Positions 23,401-38,400 of a DNA stretch of 64,000 bases are shown piece by piece. Every line of letters begins with the position of its first letter. The first letter of the stretch is position 1. A model generated the notes under the pieces. That model saw only the letters and a program-made list of their open reading frames with translations, ran no database searches and was not told the DNA's origin. The translations under genes were made by a program, and so were the position numbers. Source of the DNA: Siphonodentalium dalli (lineage: Eukaryota > Mollusca > Scaphopoda > Gadilida > Siphonodentaliidae); NCBI GenBank assembly GCA_032622095.1, contig CP136063.1:218009982-218073981 (forward strand), written 5' to 3'.

Positions 23401-26400
23401 TTCGGGGGTAAACAAATATTTGATTTGAGTCGAGGAACCCACCCATCAAAGCTCAGAGTATTGTGGATGAAGATGGATAACTCTAAAATCAAGTGGTTAT
23501 TATTACCACTTGATTTTAGAGTTATCCATCTTCATCCGCAAGACCGTCCGTTTAAACCACGTGTTTCTGGGTCACTTATTACTACAGATCTCGAGAAATA
23601 ACAAACTGCAAAAATAGATATCTGATCACTCTGAGCTTTGATGGATAGGTTCCTCGACTCGAATCAAACATTTTTCACCCCCAAAGCCAAAGAAATTGTA
23701 ATTTAGGAGCGTCTGATCGGATTGAGTACTTTTAACAACAGATAAATAAATAAATAGCAATTAATATAGTGATCAATAGTAATAAATAAGCAACACAGAC
23801 GAGTTTCCGAGTCAACAGACTGGTAGTAAAATGCACATGGTCAATCGAGTGATTGAAATTGTCCGGCAGGTCTGGTGTCTATTTAGTGTAAACAATATTT
23901 TATTTGCACAGAACATCATATTAACAATTTAAGAACAAAAAAATAGTTCAAAAGAGGATGGGATAACAAGTGTCTATTTCTGAGGAAGTTTATTTCCATG
24001 TGAAAACGGAAATGTCCGAGCCATGGAGACGGAAATGTCCGAGCCGTGGAGATTGACCATATAGACAGTGTCATGTTGATGGGTGAAATATTTGTGATAG
24101 TTATATATATGTACAGTTTACACCCAGCACATAGTGATATATATGTCCAAACCGTGGAGATTGACTATATAAAGTGTCAAATTGATGGGTGAAATATTTG
24201 TGATTGTGATATATATGTGCAGTTTACACCCAGCACACATAGTGGTGTCGTATTAGACCCCGACATTGCTCTCTATCTACGGAAAGAGGAACAAGATATT
24301 TGCGAAGAAAATGGGCAGTGGCAAGGATCACGTATATAGGTTACAAATATTTTCTGTTATTTTATTGGTTGTTGCTATTGCCGACTAAACTCACTAGACC
24401 AAACGTACGAATTCAATCTACACCGCAATCTAAATGCAATGCAAAGTGTTCAAACTTTTAGAAGAAATGTATACATGTAGCTATAGCCTTACATTTGGCA
24501 AGATTTATTCCAACTAATTTTATGTGTGAAGTCGTGATTTAAAATTGGAGTTTCCAAATTTCTGACTTTACTTGCTTCATTTCTTCCATTTTCTTCCTCA
24601 AATTTGCCTTATTGAGGTACTATATGTCAAAGCAAAATGTGAGATAAAAAAACCTGGAAACATACATAATGGACATTTATGTCAATGAAATACTTATTAG
24701 CAGATAGTTTATAAAATTACTTGTAACTATGAATGTTAGCCGGGTGGGTCACTCGATCGTGTAATTCCATTTAATTGGTGAGCGCATGCGATACGTTGGG
24801 TGCATGGACGTGAATAGAGTGTCATCGTGGGGGGGGGGGGTGGTGCGCCCACCTTTCTTTAATTAACACTTTCAGTGCCAGGGGCCGATCTCATCGGCCC
24901 TAATTTACGGTCTGTAAAATCGGCCCTTTTTTGGGTATGCTTAAGCATGCTATAGCGAATTTAAAAACAAACTGGATAAAACCTTAGGGGGATGTTATAA
25001 CTCAAAACTATCACCAAGTATTCATAGTAATAATTTTAATGCCCATGAAAAACGTAAGATTCCCTGGCACTAAACCTACAAAATAAGTCTGTTTAAGAAT
25101 ACAAGAAAAAATTATCAAAATTGTAAAAAATAATAAAAAATTATCAAAATTTGTTAGGCCAATGCATTCTCTTATATATGCGAGGCGACCTATGGTCGAC
25201 TCGCATATATAAGAGAATGCATTGGCACAGGGTATATGGGTTGATACAAAAATCGGACCTGGAAACATACATAATCGGACCTAGCACTGAAAGGGTTCTA
25301 AACCCGACCAAACTCCCAGGTCCGCAGAATTCCATTTGGACCCCCTTGGCTTGGAACTTTCCAACCTGTGCCTCAAGCTTTCCAACTGCAACCTGACACC
25401 CCCTTCAAGTTGGAAAATTAAAGGTACTCAATCCGTAAAGAGGGTCCCCATCTCAACAGATTCCAACAACAACAATCCGATCAGAGGGTCCTATATTACT
25501 ATTTCTTTGGCTTTGGGGGTAAAAAATATTTGATTCGAGTCGAGGAACCCATCAAACAAAGCTCAGAGTTATTAGATATTGATTTTTGAAATTTGTTATT
25601 ATCTCGAGATGAGAACTAATAACTGCCGTAATCTGCTCTGGATGTGTACTCCAAATCTATTCAAACAGACAAGGATGGATAACTCTAAAATCAAGTGTTA
25701 ATTTTAACGCAATTTTGACTGAGTTCTGGGCCAGATAGTATTCCCGATAATGAAAAATAATAGATTTCTAAAATCGATATCTAACAAATCTGAGCTTTGA
25801 TGGGTGACTTCCTCGACTCGAATCAAATATTTTTGACCCCCGAAGCCATTGAAATAGTAATTGAGAGGAGTTTTTTCGGATTGAGTACCTTTAACTGGTG
25901 GCCATATCAGGCCAATAGTCTAACCAAAAGTAGAACAAATATGCTATTGTTGGTCTAAAAAACAACAAATTCCCAAAAAATTACTGCTTGAAAAATAAAA
26001 AAAAACCCAGAACATTGTCAAGCTATATTGTGGTGTATAATTTACAACTTTTGTTGTGTCATGCATGAAATTTCCAACTATTGAACATTTTGACCTAAAT
26101 TGGGATAGATACTCCCGAGTCAGTCCCGACCCCGACCCTCTATTTCCAAGAGGGTTAAGTTGCCACCCAAGAGGGATGAGTAACCCCCCCCCCCTGACAG
26201 GGGCATAAGTTGTCACAAAAATGGGTGGATTAGCCCATCTTGTGTTTAGTGTGTGGTGTTTGAGCTTGAATGACCCAATGTGGAGTGTAACCACTGTGTG
26301 GGGTAAATAAGACATACCGGTGCATAGCTTATCATGCATGTGGAGTGTAACCACTGTGTGGTGTGAATAAAACATACCGGTGCATAGCTTATCTTCACAT

Positions 26401-29400
26401 TTCTGCCCATGAAGGCACTCCGAACAAGCCTCCCCTGTCAAGTAAATCGATTCTCCAATCCAATTCCCCCTGAAAGAATAATGAAAATATTTACTACATT
26501 TTAACCCTTCCATGGCCGGAGCTTCCTGACATTTTTCGAAAATCTTGTGCCAATGCATTCTCTTATATATGCGAGTCTCCCATAGGAGAATTTATTAGTG
26601 TATTGGGGGTGGACCCTGGAGGATATACAAGGGCTAGCCCTTTCCTCCAACCAACTTTGACAAATGTATGGAGTTTTCGACGTGGTATGACATGAAAAAA
26701 AAACATAGAACAAAAATACATATTGTCCAGATTTCTTATTTTTTATATTTATTTTTCTGTCTGTCTTTCTTTATCTTGTTGGTGCAGATGTTGTTGTTGT
26801 TGCTGTAGTCTTCTGGGAGTCGTAGCCGTGGGTCGCGACATTTCTTGACCTTATAAGCCTGAGCTAATATATGCAACGCCATAGTAGTGTTGTGTCTTGG
26901 ATATGGGACTGCGTTTGTTAACACGACCAATGACTGTCCTCAATATCAACAACCCGTTTTCTAATCGGACTCTGACTTCTCTCACGGCCACGGATAGTTG
27001 CGTGTCACACTTCCGATTTGTTTCACATTAAAGTCTGTTATTCAGTTATCTTCTTGTCTCAATCTTGTAGTTGTATCTTATCTGGCGTGGTGGCAGCGTC
27101 AACGAACCGACACCTGCGCCGCGGCTAACGCTACAATCACATCTCGACTACACGGGGGATTGGTGATGACAGGCATTTCCCGCCAAAGATGACCTTCGTA
27201 AAAGCTCGTCGCATGGATTCAGACGCCGCGTGAAATTCATCGAACTGTCCACTCAACTGCACGTGGCAGTGGGGGGAGTCAGTTTGCACCGTAGTTCAGG
27301 CTGGACTCACTGACAGCGAAGGTGTTTGTTAAAAAGACAGTGTTCTAAATACTTCACTTGACTTATCGGAATGCGACGTACGTTATATTGATAACTGGTC
27401 CGCATTCCGCACATTATATGTTAATCTATTGTTTTAAAATACTGTAAACAGAGCAAATGACGTCTTTAAATAGTGATTTGATTCCACCTAAGCACCACGT
27501 AATCGTATTGTCGCTGAAACCCGCTTTAGTGATTCAACTTTAGTGCAATGTAAGCACCATTGAAGACCGCAAGTGAATGTTTACATTCGTTGTTTGTAAT
27601 GTGTATGGACAACGGATATCATTATGGGTTTCAACATGACGATAATTTCACGGGTGTAAGCTGCACGTCGCAAATCACTAAGTGACCATCACCTAACTTT
27701 CCATGTGGACATGGCGGATTGTTTGTTTCAAGTCGTTGCCTAACGAAATGGTGTAGCCTACGATTCCAGAATGTCGCGAGAGCGAACACTCATTCTTTTA
27801 ATGCCAGAGTTGCTGCTGTTTTCACTAACAGTGATTTGTATTTGCATATCAAGGCTGACATTTCTTGTGATAGGTGATTTCACCTATGTACTTAAGGTTA
27901 TCGTGTAACTGCTACACAGGCATGGTCTGCGGAAATCCGACAGGAGAGAAAAAAAGTGGTTGCGCCATAGTAGTGTTGTGTCTTGGATATGGGACTGCGT
28001 TTGTTAACACGACCAATGACTGTCCTCAATATCAACAACCCGTTTTCTAATCGGACTCTGACTTCTCTCACGGCCACGGATAGTTGCGTGTCACACTTCC
28101 GATTTGTTTCACATTAAAGTCTGTTATTCAGTTATCTTCGCCATAGTAGTGTTGTGTCTTGGATATGGGACTGCGTTGGCGCAAGGCTCCCTATATGGGA
28201 AACTCACATATATAAGAGAATGCGCTGGCACGGGACGTTTAATGTTGCACCAGCGCATTGCCCGTCATGAAATCAGGGTTAAACGATTTCAGGGTCGGGC
28301 CCCTCTATGTATATATACGTCATCATTTGCGCAATCATCGAAGTGAGTATAACGAATGAGCTGTCTCACATCGAGGTTTGGTATAATGGCGTTGTATTTT
28401 GAAGAATAACATAAATATAATTACACAAGTCGTCTCTAAGACGAAAACAAATGTGATATGCGTGGAGATAAGACAAATTAATAAAGTAAACCAAAACAAT
28501 TTCAGACTAAAAAGACCAACCTGGAAAAAGGGAAAAAATGAGAAAAGAGAAAAATGGAAAGAAAATAAAGGAAAAAAAAGAAGAGAAAACAGAACAGAAC
28601 AAATTAAAAAGAAAGAAACGAAAAAAAATAATAAAAAACCACACACGCAAATAGAGCAATAGTAACTAAATAAATGGATAAATAAATAAATGGATAAATA
28701 AATAAAAAAAGGTCAGCCGCCCACAGTGTCCCCCGACAAAGTCGATACCGCTTTGTTAAAGAAATTATAAAAAATGTTGAAATTTTCTAAGTCGAAAATG
28801 GTTAATAACTCTGTCAAAAAATAATTTATCCGTCATCTATATACATGTTGCATATCTTCAATATATGGGCAACAATATTCTGAAGTTTCAAATCTCTGGG
28901 GTGAAAGCTGTAGGAGGAGATGATTACACCATTAAGGTAATCAAAAGTGTGACGGACGGACGGACGAACGGACAGACGGATGAACGGACTGACGGAGCCC
29001 GTTTCTATAGTCCCCCTTTTCTTTCAGAACGTCGGGGGACAATAAATATAAAATAGCATGAATGTGTGGTGAGACAAATGAGAACGGGTTTGCGATACTC
29101 ACTTTGGGAAGTAGAAACAGCCAATGTACGTGGAATCCTCGTTTGCTTCTCCGAAGGCATGGAGCGAATCGCAGTGACGGATGGCACAACCAACTTGCGT
29201 CGTTTTCGCCCAGACAAGCTGTCGGGGAGATATATTTGTGCATGTACAATACAAGCCTTAATTGAAATAATGTGTCTGACATTTGCAAAATGAGGTCCCC
29301 AAAAGGTGACTTTAGTGACGCTATCCTACACGGTGGACTATATAGCGTCACCAAATGCACCCTTTGTGGACCCCATTCTGCTTAGGCCTCAATCACTATG

Positions 29401-32400
29401 GCCCAGCAGGGATGTGGCGAGAGAGTCTCCGTTGGGGGTGTCCCAACAAATTGGAGCATACAACTGTTACAGTATATATCCCATTACAGTATGTAATTAG
29501 TGCGCGATAAGCAAAACACTCAACACCGCGGCGATTTTTCTAGGAGAGTGATTCGCCGTGACCCACCAAAGATTGAGCGGCGTGCTATATTTCTCTTATA
29601 CTGTGCTAGTTTGTGGTCTAATTTTGCAAGTTTGCTGAAACCATTAATAAACTTACTGTGTGTTATAATAGCGAGTTTGCGATTTTCAAACTGGCGCGCC
29701 TTCCGGTATACAGGTACGGGTGTACAATTTTAAATTATAGTAGCAAACTGCTTTACAGGTAGAATTCCGCACATTTCTGGAAATATATGGTGAGCCAACT
29801 GCAACAGCATTGATATATGATGGAGTAACATTGTTATTCGCTTTATCCCTGTGTCGAGACTGCGTATAACACCATCTACTCAATGTCTTAAGCCTTTGAT
29901 GACAGGGGCCGCGCTGTTGCAGCATGAAAGATCATGTGCCATGCAGTGCATTCTCTTATATATGCTAGTATCCCATATACGGAGCCTCGCATGTATACGA
30001 GAATGCACTGGCTTACAAGGTCAAGGTAAATATTGTTAGGCAAATGTATCCTCTTATATATATGCGAGGCTCCCTATATATGGGGGAGTCGCATATATAA
30101 GGGCGTGCGTTGTCACATGCAAGGTTTTCGCAAAATTTCAGGAAGCTCCAGTCATGGAAGAGTTAAAGGCCCACTTAATTTTCGATTCACCGATTATTTT
30201 ATAGTGCCTTGATATACGGTTTTAATAACAATATATGCCATAAAATATTATTAAAATACTAAAATTCATCACCATGTGGAACGTCTGTGCATCAGAAGGT
30301 CATAGAGTTCTAGAAAATAACCGGAATCATGAAATAAATCCCCAGTTATGACTCCTAGAATGCATCAGAATTCAAACTATAGTTTATTTTCAATGGAATA
30401 ACTCTATATCTAAATATATACAGTTATTCCCCTTCCATTGAAAACAATATACTTCGTGCAGAAACTTAAAACACAGAACAGACATCTTTATCCCAACAAA
30501 AACAACATGTTCACAGTTTATTATATGGAATAAGTTGAAAATACAATGTTTTGGAGCTTCGTCTTTCAAATGGTATATAATATGGCATACATTTTATATA
30601 ATGTGATCTGGGGGTTCAAAATTTAAGCGGACCTTTAACCATAACCTGTCATTACTGTGAGTGAACACATTTGTTAGGGGAAACATTGGCATTACGTAGC
30701 TAGCTAAATACTAGAAGCCGCCTCGAGAATTTGAACATAAAACATGACTTAAACGGACATGGCTCATTCGAGATTCCAAATTTTGCTATACAATTTGAAA
30801 GGGGTAAGACGATAGGTTGTAAAATACACGAACTATGAAATACCGGCCTCATTTGCTTTGAAAAAACATATCAAATCCAGTCGTAAGTCGGGATTTTTTT
30901 TACCCTGTGCCAATGCATTCTCTTATATATGCGAGTCGACCATAGGTCGCCTCGCATATATAAGAGAATGCATTGGCTTAACAATTTTTTATCATTTTTT
31001 TTAAATAAATGTTTCTTACAATTTTTAGGACATAAAATAAAAAACATCCATTACCCTGCAGGGAGCCCCACACATATATAGAAGCATATAGAAGAGTGTC
31101 GTCTGCTCATGTTTGTCTGGGGCTCTGTATGGGTGAAATTATAAAATTGTTAAAGAATACATGAAAAAATTATTAAAATTGTAAAAAAATTGTTAGGCCA
31201 ATGCATTCTCTTATATATGCGAGGCGACCTATGGTCGACTCGCATATATAAGAGAATGCATTGGCACAGGGTAAAAAAATCCCGACTTACGACTGGATTT
31301 GATATGGCGGGTCACATATGCTTTGAAAAAGCATATATGCTTTGAAAAAGCATATGACATGATCAATAGTCATTTTCCCCGCTGTTTTAAGTTTTCACAC
31401 AGATGTGAAACAAACGCTCTTTATGTTTACCATATCAGGAATAGATTAACATGGAATGCTCTTTTCTGTCATGTCGTGCATATGGCTGTTGTTTGTTTGG
31501 GACCCAAAACACATTGTTCAACATAGCATTTTAAAAACTCCAATGCGTCTTTCTGGGACATATTATAGTTTAAGTTTGTATCGACCTATTTCGATAGCGG
31601 AAAACAAAATCAAAAGCGAATATTATTAGGTGTATTTTGGGGCGCAAACCGTCATATGGCTTTAAATGACAAATCTATCAATGAGATTTGCTTTAAATGA
31701 CAAATTTATCAATGAGATTTGCCAATGAAATATTGCAATAAATATGTTATTCATAGCTGGCTGCCTTTTAATAGAATTAGCGTACTTCAGAGTACATCTA
31801 CCCGTTCCAAATCCCTATCTATTTATGTGCAGCATTGAAAGTACCTAATTGACCGTGATGAAATTCAAAGCTTCGTCGTTTCCCGTCGGAGGCGTGTCCC
31901 AAACTCCACCCTGGCTAACAATGTTTACATATTTATATGCCGAGTTATGAAATGTAGTGCGAGTGTTGTTTGTTGAATTATCGAGTGTCTTAATTTAGTA
32001 GGTGCTGGAGTAAGTGTGTGTGTGTGGATTTCTCACCAAACAATATTATCCGTGCAGTATATGTAAGTCAGATATTTCGTATATACGTAACCATGCATGC
32101 AGATCGAGTGTGGCTAAAATCAAAGATTGGCGATTAAAAGGTGACTAAAAGACAAGCTTGGCGGTTTCACATTTTGAAAAGACTTTTAAACGCTGTTTTC
32201 GCATTAATTTTGTTTGAATAACATCAGTTAATTACTTATATGTATATGGCCGACTTTCGTACATTAATCGCCAATATTTGCAGTTATGTCCCCGATTTGC
32301 TGGTTAATCGAATGAAAACCTCGCTTTTTACGCAGATTTCTTGTCGATATTTGTCCGATTTCCTGTTTTAAGCACCAGTTGTACCAAGTTGTTTTCTATT

Positions 32401-35400
32401 AATAACATGTTATAAATGATTATTATTTATCACTCTCATAGTCGGGCTTGGCGGTTATTAACATTGTATACTGAGAATGTAGCTTGCATATATGAATTGG
32501 GAATGTTTTACTCTACTTGTAATTCTCATGATGATTGACGCAGGACATCACAGGATATCGAACATTATGTGGTGCTCCCAACTCGAGATTACATGCTGTT
32601 CTTTGACTTGTGGAAGCCAATATCGCAATGCACATTAAAATTATTACCCGGTAGAAATTCAATAATTGTAAGCGATGAAATGCAAATCAAAATCGCTCAC
32701 AAAGTCACTTAAATCGTACAATTGGAGTTGGGACCTTCACCTACAATGAAGTACATTATTAAGGAACAGGTAATAACTAAGAACTATGTTTCCCGCGTTA
32801 TTTTTCGACTTCATAACGTTACCTGTCGAAACTTCAAAAAGTTCATTGGTTTTGTATATTCATAATTATGACGTAATTGTCTGAAATAAAGGATTTATAA
32901 AGCATGAAGGAGGAGGTCACGTGACCAATTTTGAATGGGCATTTCCAGGCAAATCTCCTCAGCAAAAGTTACAGATTTGTACATATTTCTATGTTTGAAT
33001 TTGTGCGGTATTGAAAACAATATATATTTATCTGACGGGTCGACTTGGAAATTGTTCCATTAGAAAGTTGATGTATTTATTTTTTAATTTTGTATTGATT
33101 TTTCAAAACTAAGTCAAGTGTTGTATTTCCAGAAAACTATTCTCAAAAATAAATTTATGGCAAAAAATTGGTAATTTACCAAGCCCGGTCGCTAGTTAAA
33201 TAATTTGTCTGTTCAATGATATGGCTGATTTGTTTGATCCAGAAAACTGTTTCATATTTAACTTGTGCTGCCGAGAATTGCATGGAAATGTCCATTCAAA
33301 ATTGGTCACTTGAACGCCTCCTTAATAATAATATACCTGAGTGTAATGACAACGCATCCCACACGATTCTCCTTCAACAGGTAAGAATTTTTCCTCGAAC
33401 CAGCTCTTCATCCCCTCCTTGATGGCTTTGCTCATGTCTTTAGTATGGGTCTCGTAGTATAAATTCTCTCCCCATGCGGCGCTCTTATGCTCCATACGGC
33501 AGCTCCCCAACCAATCATTCACCACATCTGCCACGCTGGCGTTCCACACCTGTTATATACATGTACAATCATTCGCCACCCCGCCACGCTGCGTTCCATA
33601 CCTGTTATATACACATGCACAACCATTTGCCGCCCCGCCACGCCGCGTTCCATACCTGTTATATACATGTACAATCATTTGCCACCCCGCCACGCTGGCG
33701 TTACATACCTGTTATATATACATATACAATCATTTGCCACACCTGTTTTACACATGTTCACGCATTTTGCCACCTTCGCAAAAAATAAAATGGCACTTTA
33801 ATTGCTTTTATTATACCTCATATTAAGACACTGTGTTAACTCCCCATTGGATTATATTAGTCATTTCGCAATGTTTACCTCCCATGAGACATTACCGGTC
33901 AACAAGTTTGCATTGTTTACTGCTCAGACCGAGACGTCCAGATTTAACGGAGGGAAATATCAGAAGATTACGTTTTTTATTAGCCAGCCAAAACTACTTC
34001 CGCATTCCACATAGAAGATGGACGCCGGTCTTGTCATTCTCATAGCAGATGGACGCCGGTCTTGTCACTCTCATAGAAGATGAACGCCGGTCTCGTCATT
34101 CTCATAGAAGATGGACTCCGGTCTTGTCGTTCTCATAGAAGATGGACGCCGGTCTTGTCACTCTCATAGAAGATGGACGCCGGTCTTGTCATTCTCATAG
34201 AAGATGGACGCCGGTCTCGTCATTCTCATAGAACATGGACTCCGGTCTTGTCATTCTCATAGCAGATGGACGCCGGTCTTGTCATTCTCATAGAAGATGA
34301 ACGCCGGTCTCGTCATTCTCATAGAAGATGGACGCCGGTCTTGTCATTCCCATATAAGATGGACGCCGGTCTTGCCATTCTCATAGAAGATGAACGCCGG
34401 TCTCGTCATTCTCATAGAACATGGACTCCGGTCTTGTCATTCTCATAGAAGATGGACACCGGTCTTGTCATTCTCATAGAAGATGAACGCCGGTCTCGTC
34501 ATTCTCATAGAAGATGGACTCCGGTCTTGTCGTTCTCATAGAAGATGGACGCCGGTCTTGTCACTCTCATAGAAGATGGACGCCGGTCTTGTCATTCTCA
34601 TAGAAGATGGACGCCGGTCTCGTCATTCTCATAGAACATGGACTCCGGTCTTGTCATTCTCATAGAAGATGAACGCCGGTCTCGTCATTCTCATAGAAGA
34701 TGGACACCGGTCTTGTCATTCCCATAGAAGATGGACTCCGGTCTTGTCATTCTCATAGAAGATGAACGCCGGTCTCGTCATTCTCATAGAACATGGACTC
34801 CGGTCTTGTCATGCATTCTCATAGAAGATAGACGCCGGTATTGTCATTCTCATAGAAGATGGACGCCGGTCTTGTCATTCGCATAGAAGATGGACGCCGG
34901 TCTTGTCACTTTCATAGAAGGTGGACGCCGGTCTTGTCATCCTCATAGAAGATGGACGCCGGTCTCGTCATTCTCATAGAACATGGACTCCGGTCTTGTC
35001 GTTCTCATAGAAGATGGTCGCAGGTCTTGTCATTCCCATATAAGATGGACGCCGGTCTTGTCATTCTCATAGAAGATGAACGCCGGTCTTGTCATTCTCA
35101 TAGAACATGGACTCCGGTCTTGTCGTTCTCATAGAAGATGGACGCCGGTGTTGTCATTCCCATAGAAGATGGACGCATGTCGTGTCGTTCTCATAGAAGA
35201 TGGACGCCGGTCTTGTCATTCTCATAGAAGATGGACGCCGGTCTTGTCATTCTCATAGAAGATGGACGCCGGTCTTGTCATTCTCATAGAAGACGGACGC
35301 CGGTCTTGTCGTTCTCATAGAATAAGGACGCCGGTCTAGTCATTCTCATAGAAGATGGACGCCGGTCTTGTCATTCGCATAGAATATGGACGCCGGGCTT

Positions 35401-38400
35401 GTCATTCTCATAGAGATGGGCGCCGGTCTTGTCATTCTCATAGAAGATGGACGCCGGTCTTTTCATTCTCATAGAAGATGGACGCCGGTCTTGTCATTCT
35501 CATAGAAGATGGACGCCGGTCTTGTCACTCTCATAGAAGATGGACGCCGGTCTTGTCATTCTCATAGAAGACGGACGCCGGTCTTGTCGTTCTCATAGAA
35601 TAAGGACACCGGTCTTGTCATTCTCATAGAAGATGCCGGTCTTGTCATTCTCATAGAAGATGGACGCCGGTCTTGTCATTCTCATAGAAGATGGACGCCG
35701 GTCTTGTCATTCTCATAGAAAATGGACGCCGGTCTTGTCGTTCTCATAAAAGATGGACGTCGGTCTTTTCGTTCTCATAGAATAAGGACGCCGGTCTAGT
35801 CATTCTCATAGAAGATGGACGCCGGTCTTGTCTTTCGCATAGAATATGGACGCCGGTCTTGTCATTCTCATAGAAGATGGACGCCGGTCTTATCATTATC
35901 ATAGAAGATGGACGCCGGTCTTGCCAACAAACGTTTTGAGGTTGTTTCATCTTCTAACATTGCGAAGTTAATCGATGATAAAGACAGTGTCTACAAACCC
36001 ATATTCTGTCACGCATCGAGGTATATATCTATTCGGTATACTAAAATAAATGATGAATGTGCTTGATGGAAGCATTCCGGATATAGTCTCTCCCCAATAA
36101 CCAATTAAACCCTCGGTCTCGCCTCGGGAGATATTGCTTCCTGTGGGAGACAATCCGCATTGTTCCCTTCAATTAAGCACAGTCATAATGTTTATATATT
36201 ATATCTATTAATGGTATTCGGGAATAAAATAAAAGGCTATTACGCGACTTGGGTGGCTACAAATTGTGGTACAATAGGTATTTTAAATCCGTTTTATTTC
36301 TTGTTCTGGTTGTTAATCGGGCGCTAGTTTGCCCGTGACATACATTAACAGACCAACGACGTCACTGTACCGGGGGTGGTCAGGAAAAATGACAGACACT
36401 AGGTGCAAAAAAAATATTTCCGTCCCCCTAATTTTTATTTTTTCCTGTTCTAGGATAGGAACCCATCCCCTCCAAACTGCTTCAAATGACTATTTTACTC
36501 AGTTTTCATGATATTATATGATCTATGTTCCATATCATGATTATAGAAGCATTCCTACTTTTTATTTACCAACAAGACTGTAAAGTTTCAAAAACAATTC
36601 TCCAATAAATGTTGGCTGTATGGTGTGCTGATGGATTGACATTTGAAATCCAAGATGGCTGCAGGCGGCCATGTTAGTTTTAAACAAATTTTGCGAAAAA
36701 AAAGGGAGGCTCCCAACTGGAGGTCACATCGAATACCCATATGAAGTTTGGTGACGATTGGATTAGAACTGTGACCTGTAATGTGTGCTAAAGGATTTGG
36801 TCATACAAAGAGTAAATTCCAAGATGGCCGCTGGCAGCCATGTTTTAAACAAAATTCGGGGACAAAATGGTAGCGAGTCACACCGATGATCCATGTGAAG
36901 TTTGGTGATGATCGGACGAGGGAGAAGCTGTGTAGGGTGTTAAAGGGTTTAGTGATGCAAAGAGTAAAATCCAAGATGGCTGCCGGTGGCCATATTTTTC
37001 AAATCGTTCAAATTTCATCGCCCCCATCTAGAGGTGATCCTAGACCCATATACCGAATATCGTTGAAAAAGGTCTTAGTTTGTTTTAACACCTTTGTTTT
37101 ATTTTATGATGGTTTATTGAATAGTCTATTTGTATTTGAAGAGTTTACATTTGTTTGAAATCTTAATTTAAGAATCTATTATTGTGTTACGTTTTCATTT
37201 ATATCAGGTTGAAAAAATGATTTTTAATAGAACTATTTCAATCCGAGCCTTTCCATGCCAATGTGCATTGATAGATCCTTGATGAAAACATTTAGCAAGC
37301 TGGCCTTTTCTTAGCCATTGGTGTCATCCCTCATTATTAACTGATGGTGAACTCAAACCCCCTACCAAGAGTTAAGTGCATACCTATTACATAATAGAAG
37401 CATTCTTAAAACCTTTTGTCCCATTCTTTTGAATAATGGAAGTGTCAATGACACTGTAGCTCAACTTAGGTAGGGGAATAATTTAATGGTTGACAGTATA
37501 TAGGAAAGGAAAGGTGCTAATTGCAATGTCTGACCTGTGCCAAAGGATTTAGTCATGCGAAGAGTAAAATCCAAGATCGCTGCTGGTGGCCATGTTTTTG
37601 GCCAATTGACCCCAAATGACTCGTTCCCATCTACATGTCATTGTTAACATCCATGACAAATTTCATGAAGATCTGACCAAAGCTACGACCTGTAGCCCGC
37701 GACAAAGGATTTAGTCATGCGAAGAGTAAAATTCAAGATGGCTGCTGGCGGCCATTTTTTTGACCGAACGACCCCAAAATGACTCGTTCCCATCTACATA
37801 TCATTGTTAACATCCACGACAAATTTCATGATGATCAGACGAACAGTACGACCTGTAGCCCGCGCCAATGGATTGAAGTTTGAAATCCAAGATGGCTGCC
37901 AGCGGCCATGTTGTTTGGCCGAATGACACCAAAATGACTCGTTCCCATCTACATGTCTATGTCAACATTCATGACAAATTTCATAAAGATCAGAACAAAG
38001 GTACGACCTGTAGCCCGCGCCAAAGGAAATTGTTGACGGACACACGGACGACGGACGCCAAACCATGGCAATAGCTCAAACTTACAAAGTAAGTTGAGCT
38101 AAAAATGACTCTAGGAAACAACCTACCCACCCCGTCTAGTGTTCGGAAACAATTTGCAGACCCCAGAGTAATATGTTGGTATCAGATGTTAAATAGAGTA
38201 ATATGTAGCTGTCATATCTTAAATAGAGTAATATGTAGCTATCATATCATAAATAGAGTAACATGTAGCTATCAGATCTTAAATAGATAAATATGTAGCC
38301 ATCATATCTTAAATAGAGTAATATGTAGCTATCATATCTTAAATGGAGTAATATGTAGCTATTATATCTTAAATAGAGTAACATGTAGCTATCATATCTT

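Noticed and set aside
28335-28646. Phe/Leu-rich 103-codon minus frame
   Set aside because: It is the complement of an A/AG-rich tract in an intron; low complexity only.
29066-29293. Plus-strand frame resembling an Ig domain (SGRYICAC)
   Set aside because: The same bases read on the minus strand are exon 3 of the CAP-ShK gene, with correct splice sites and phase. The plus frame lacks an upstream partner.
33474-33801. Two overlapping ~104-codon frames with repeated PPRHA and CYIH motifs
   Set aside because: They are antisense readings of exon 2 and its amplified splice-acceptor repeat.
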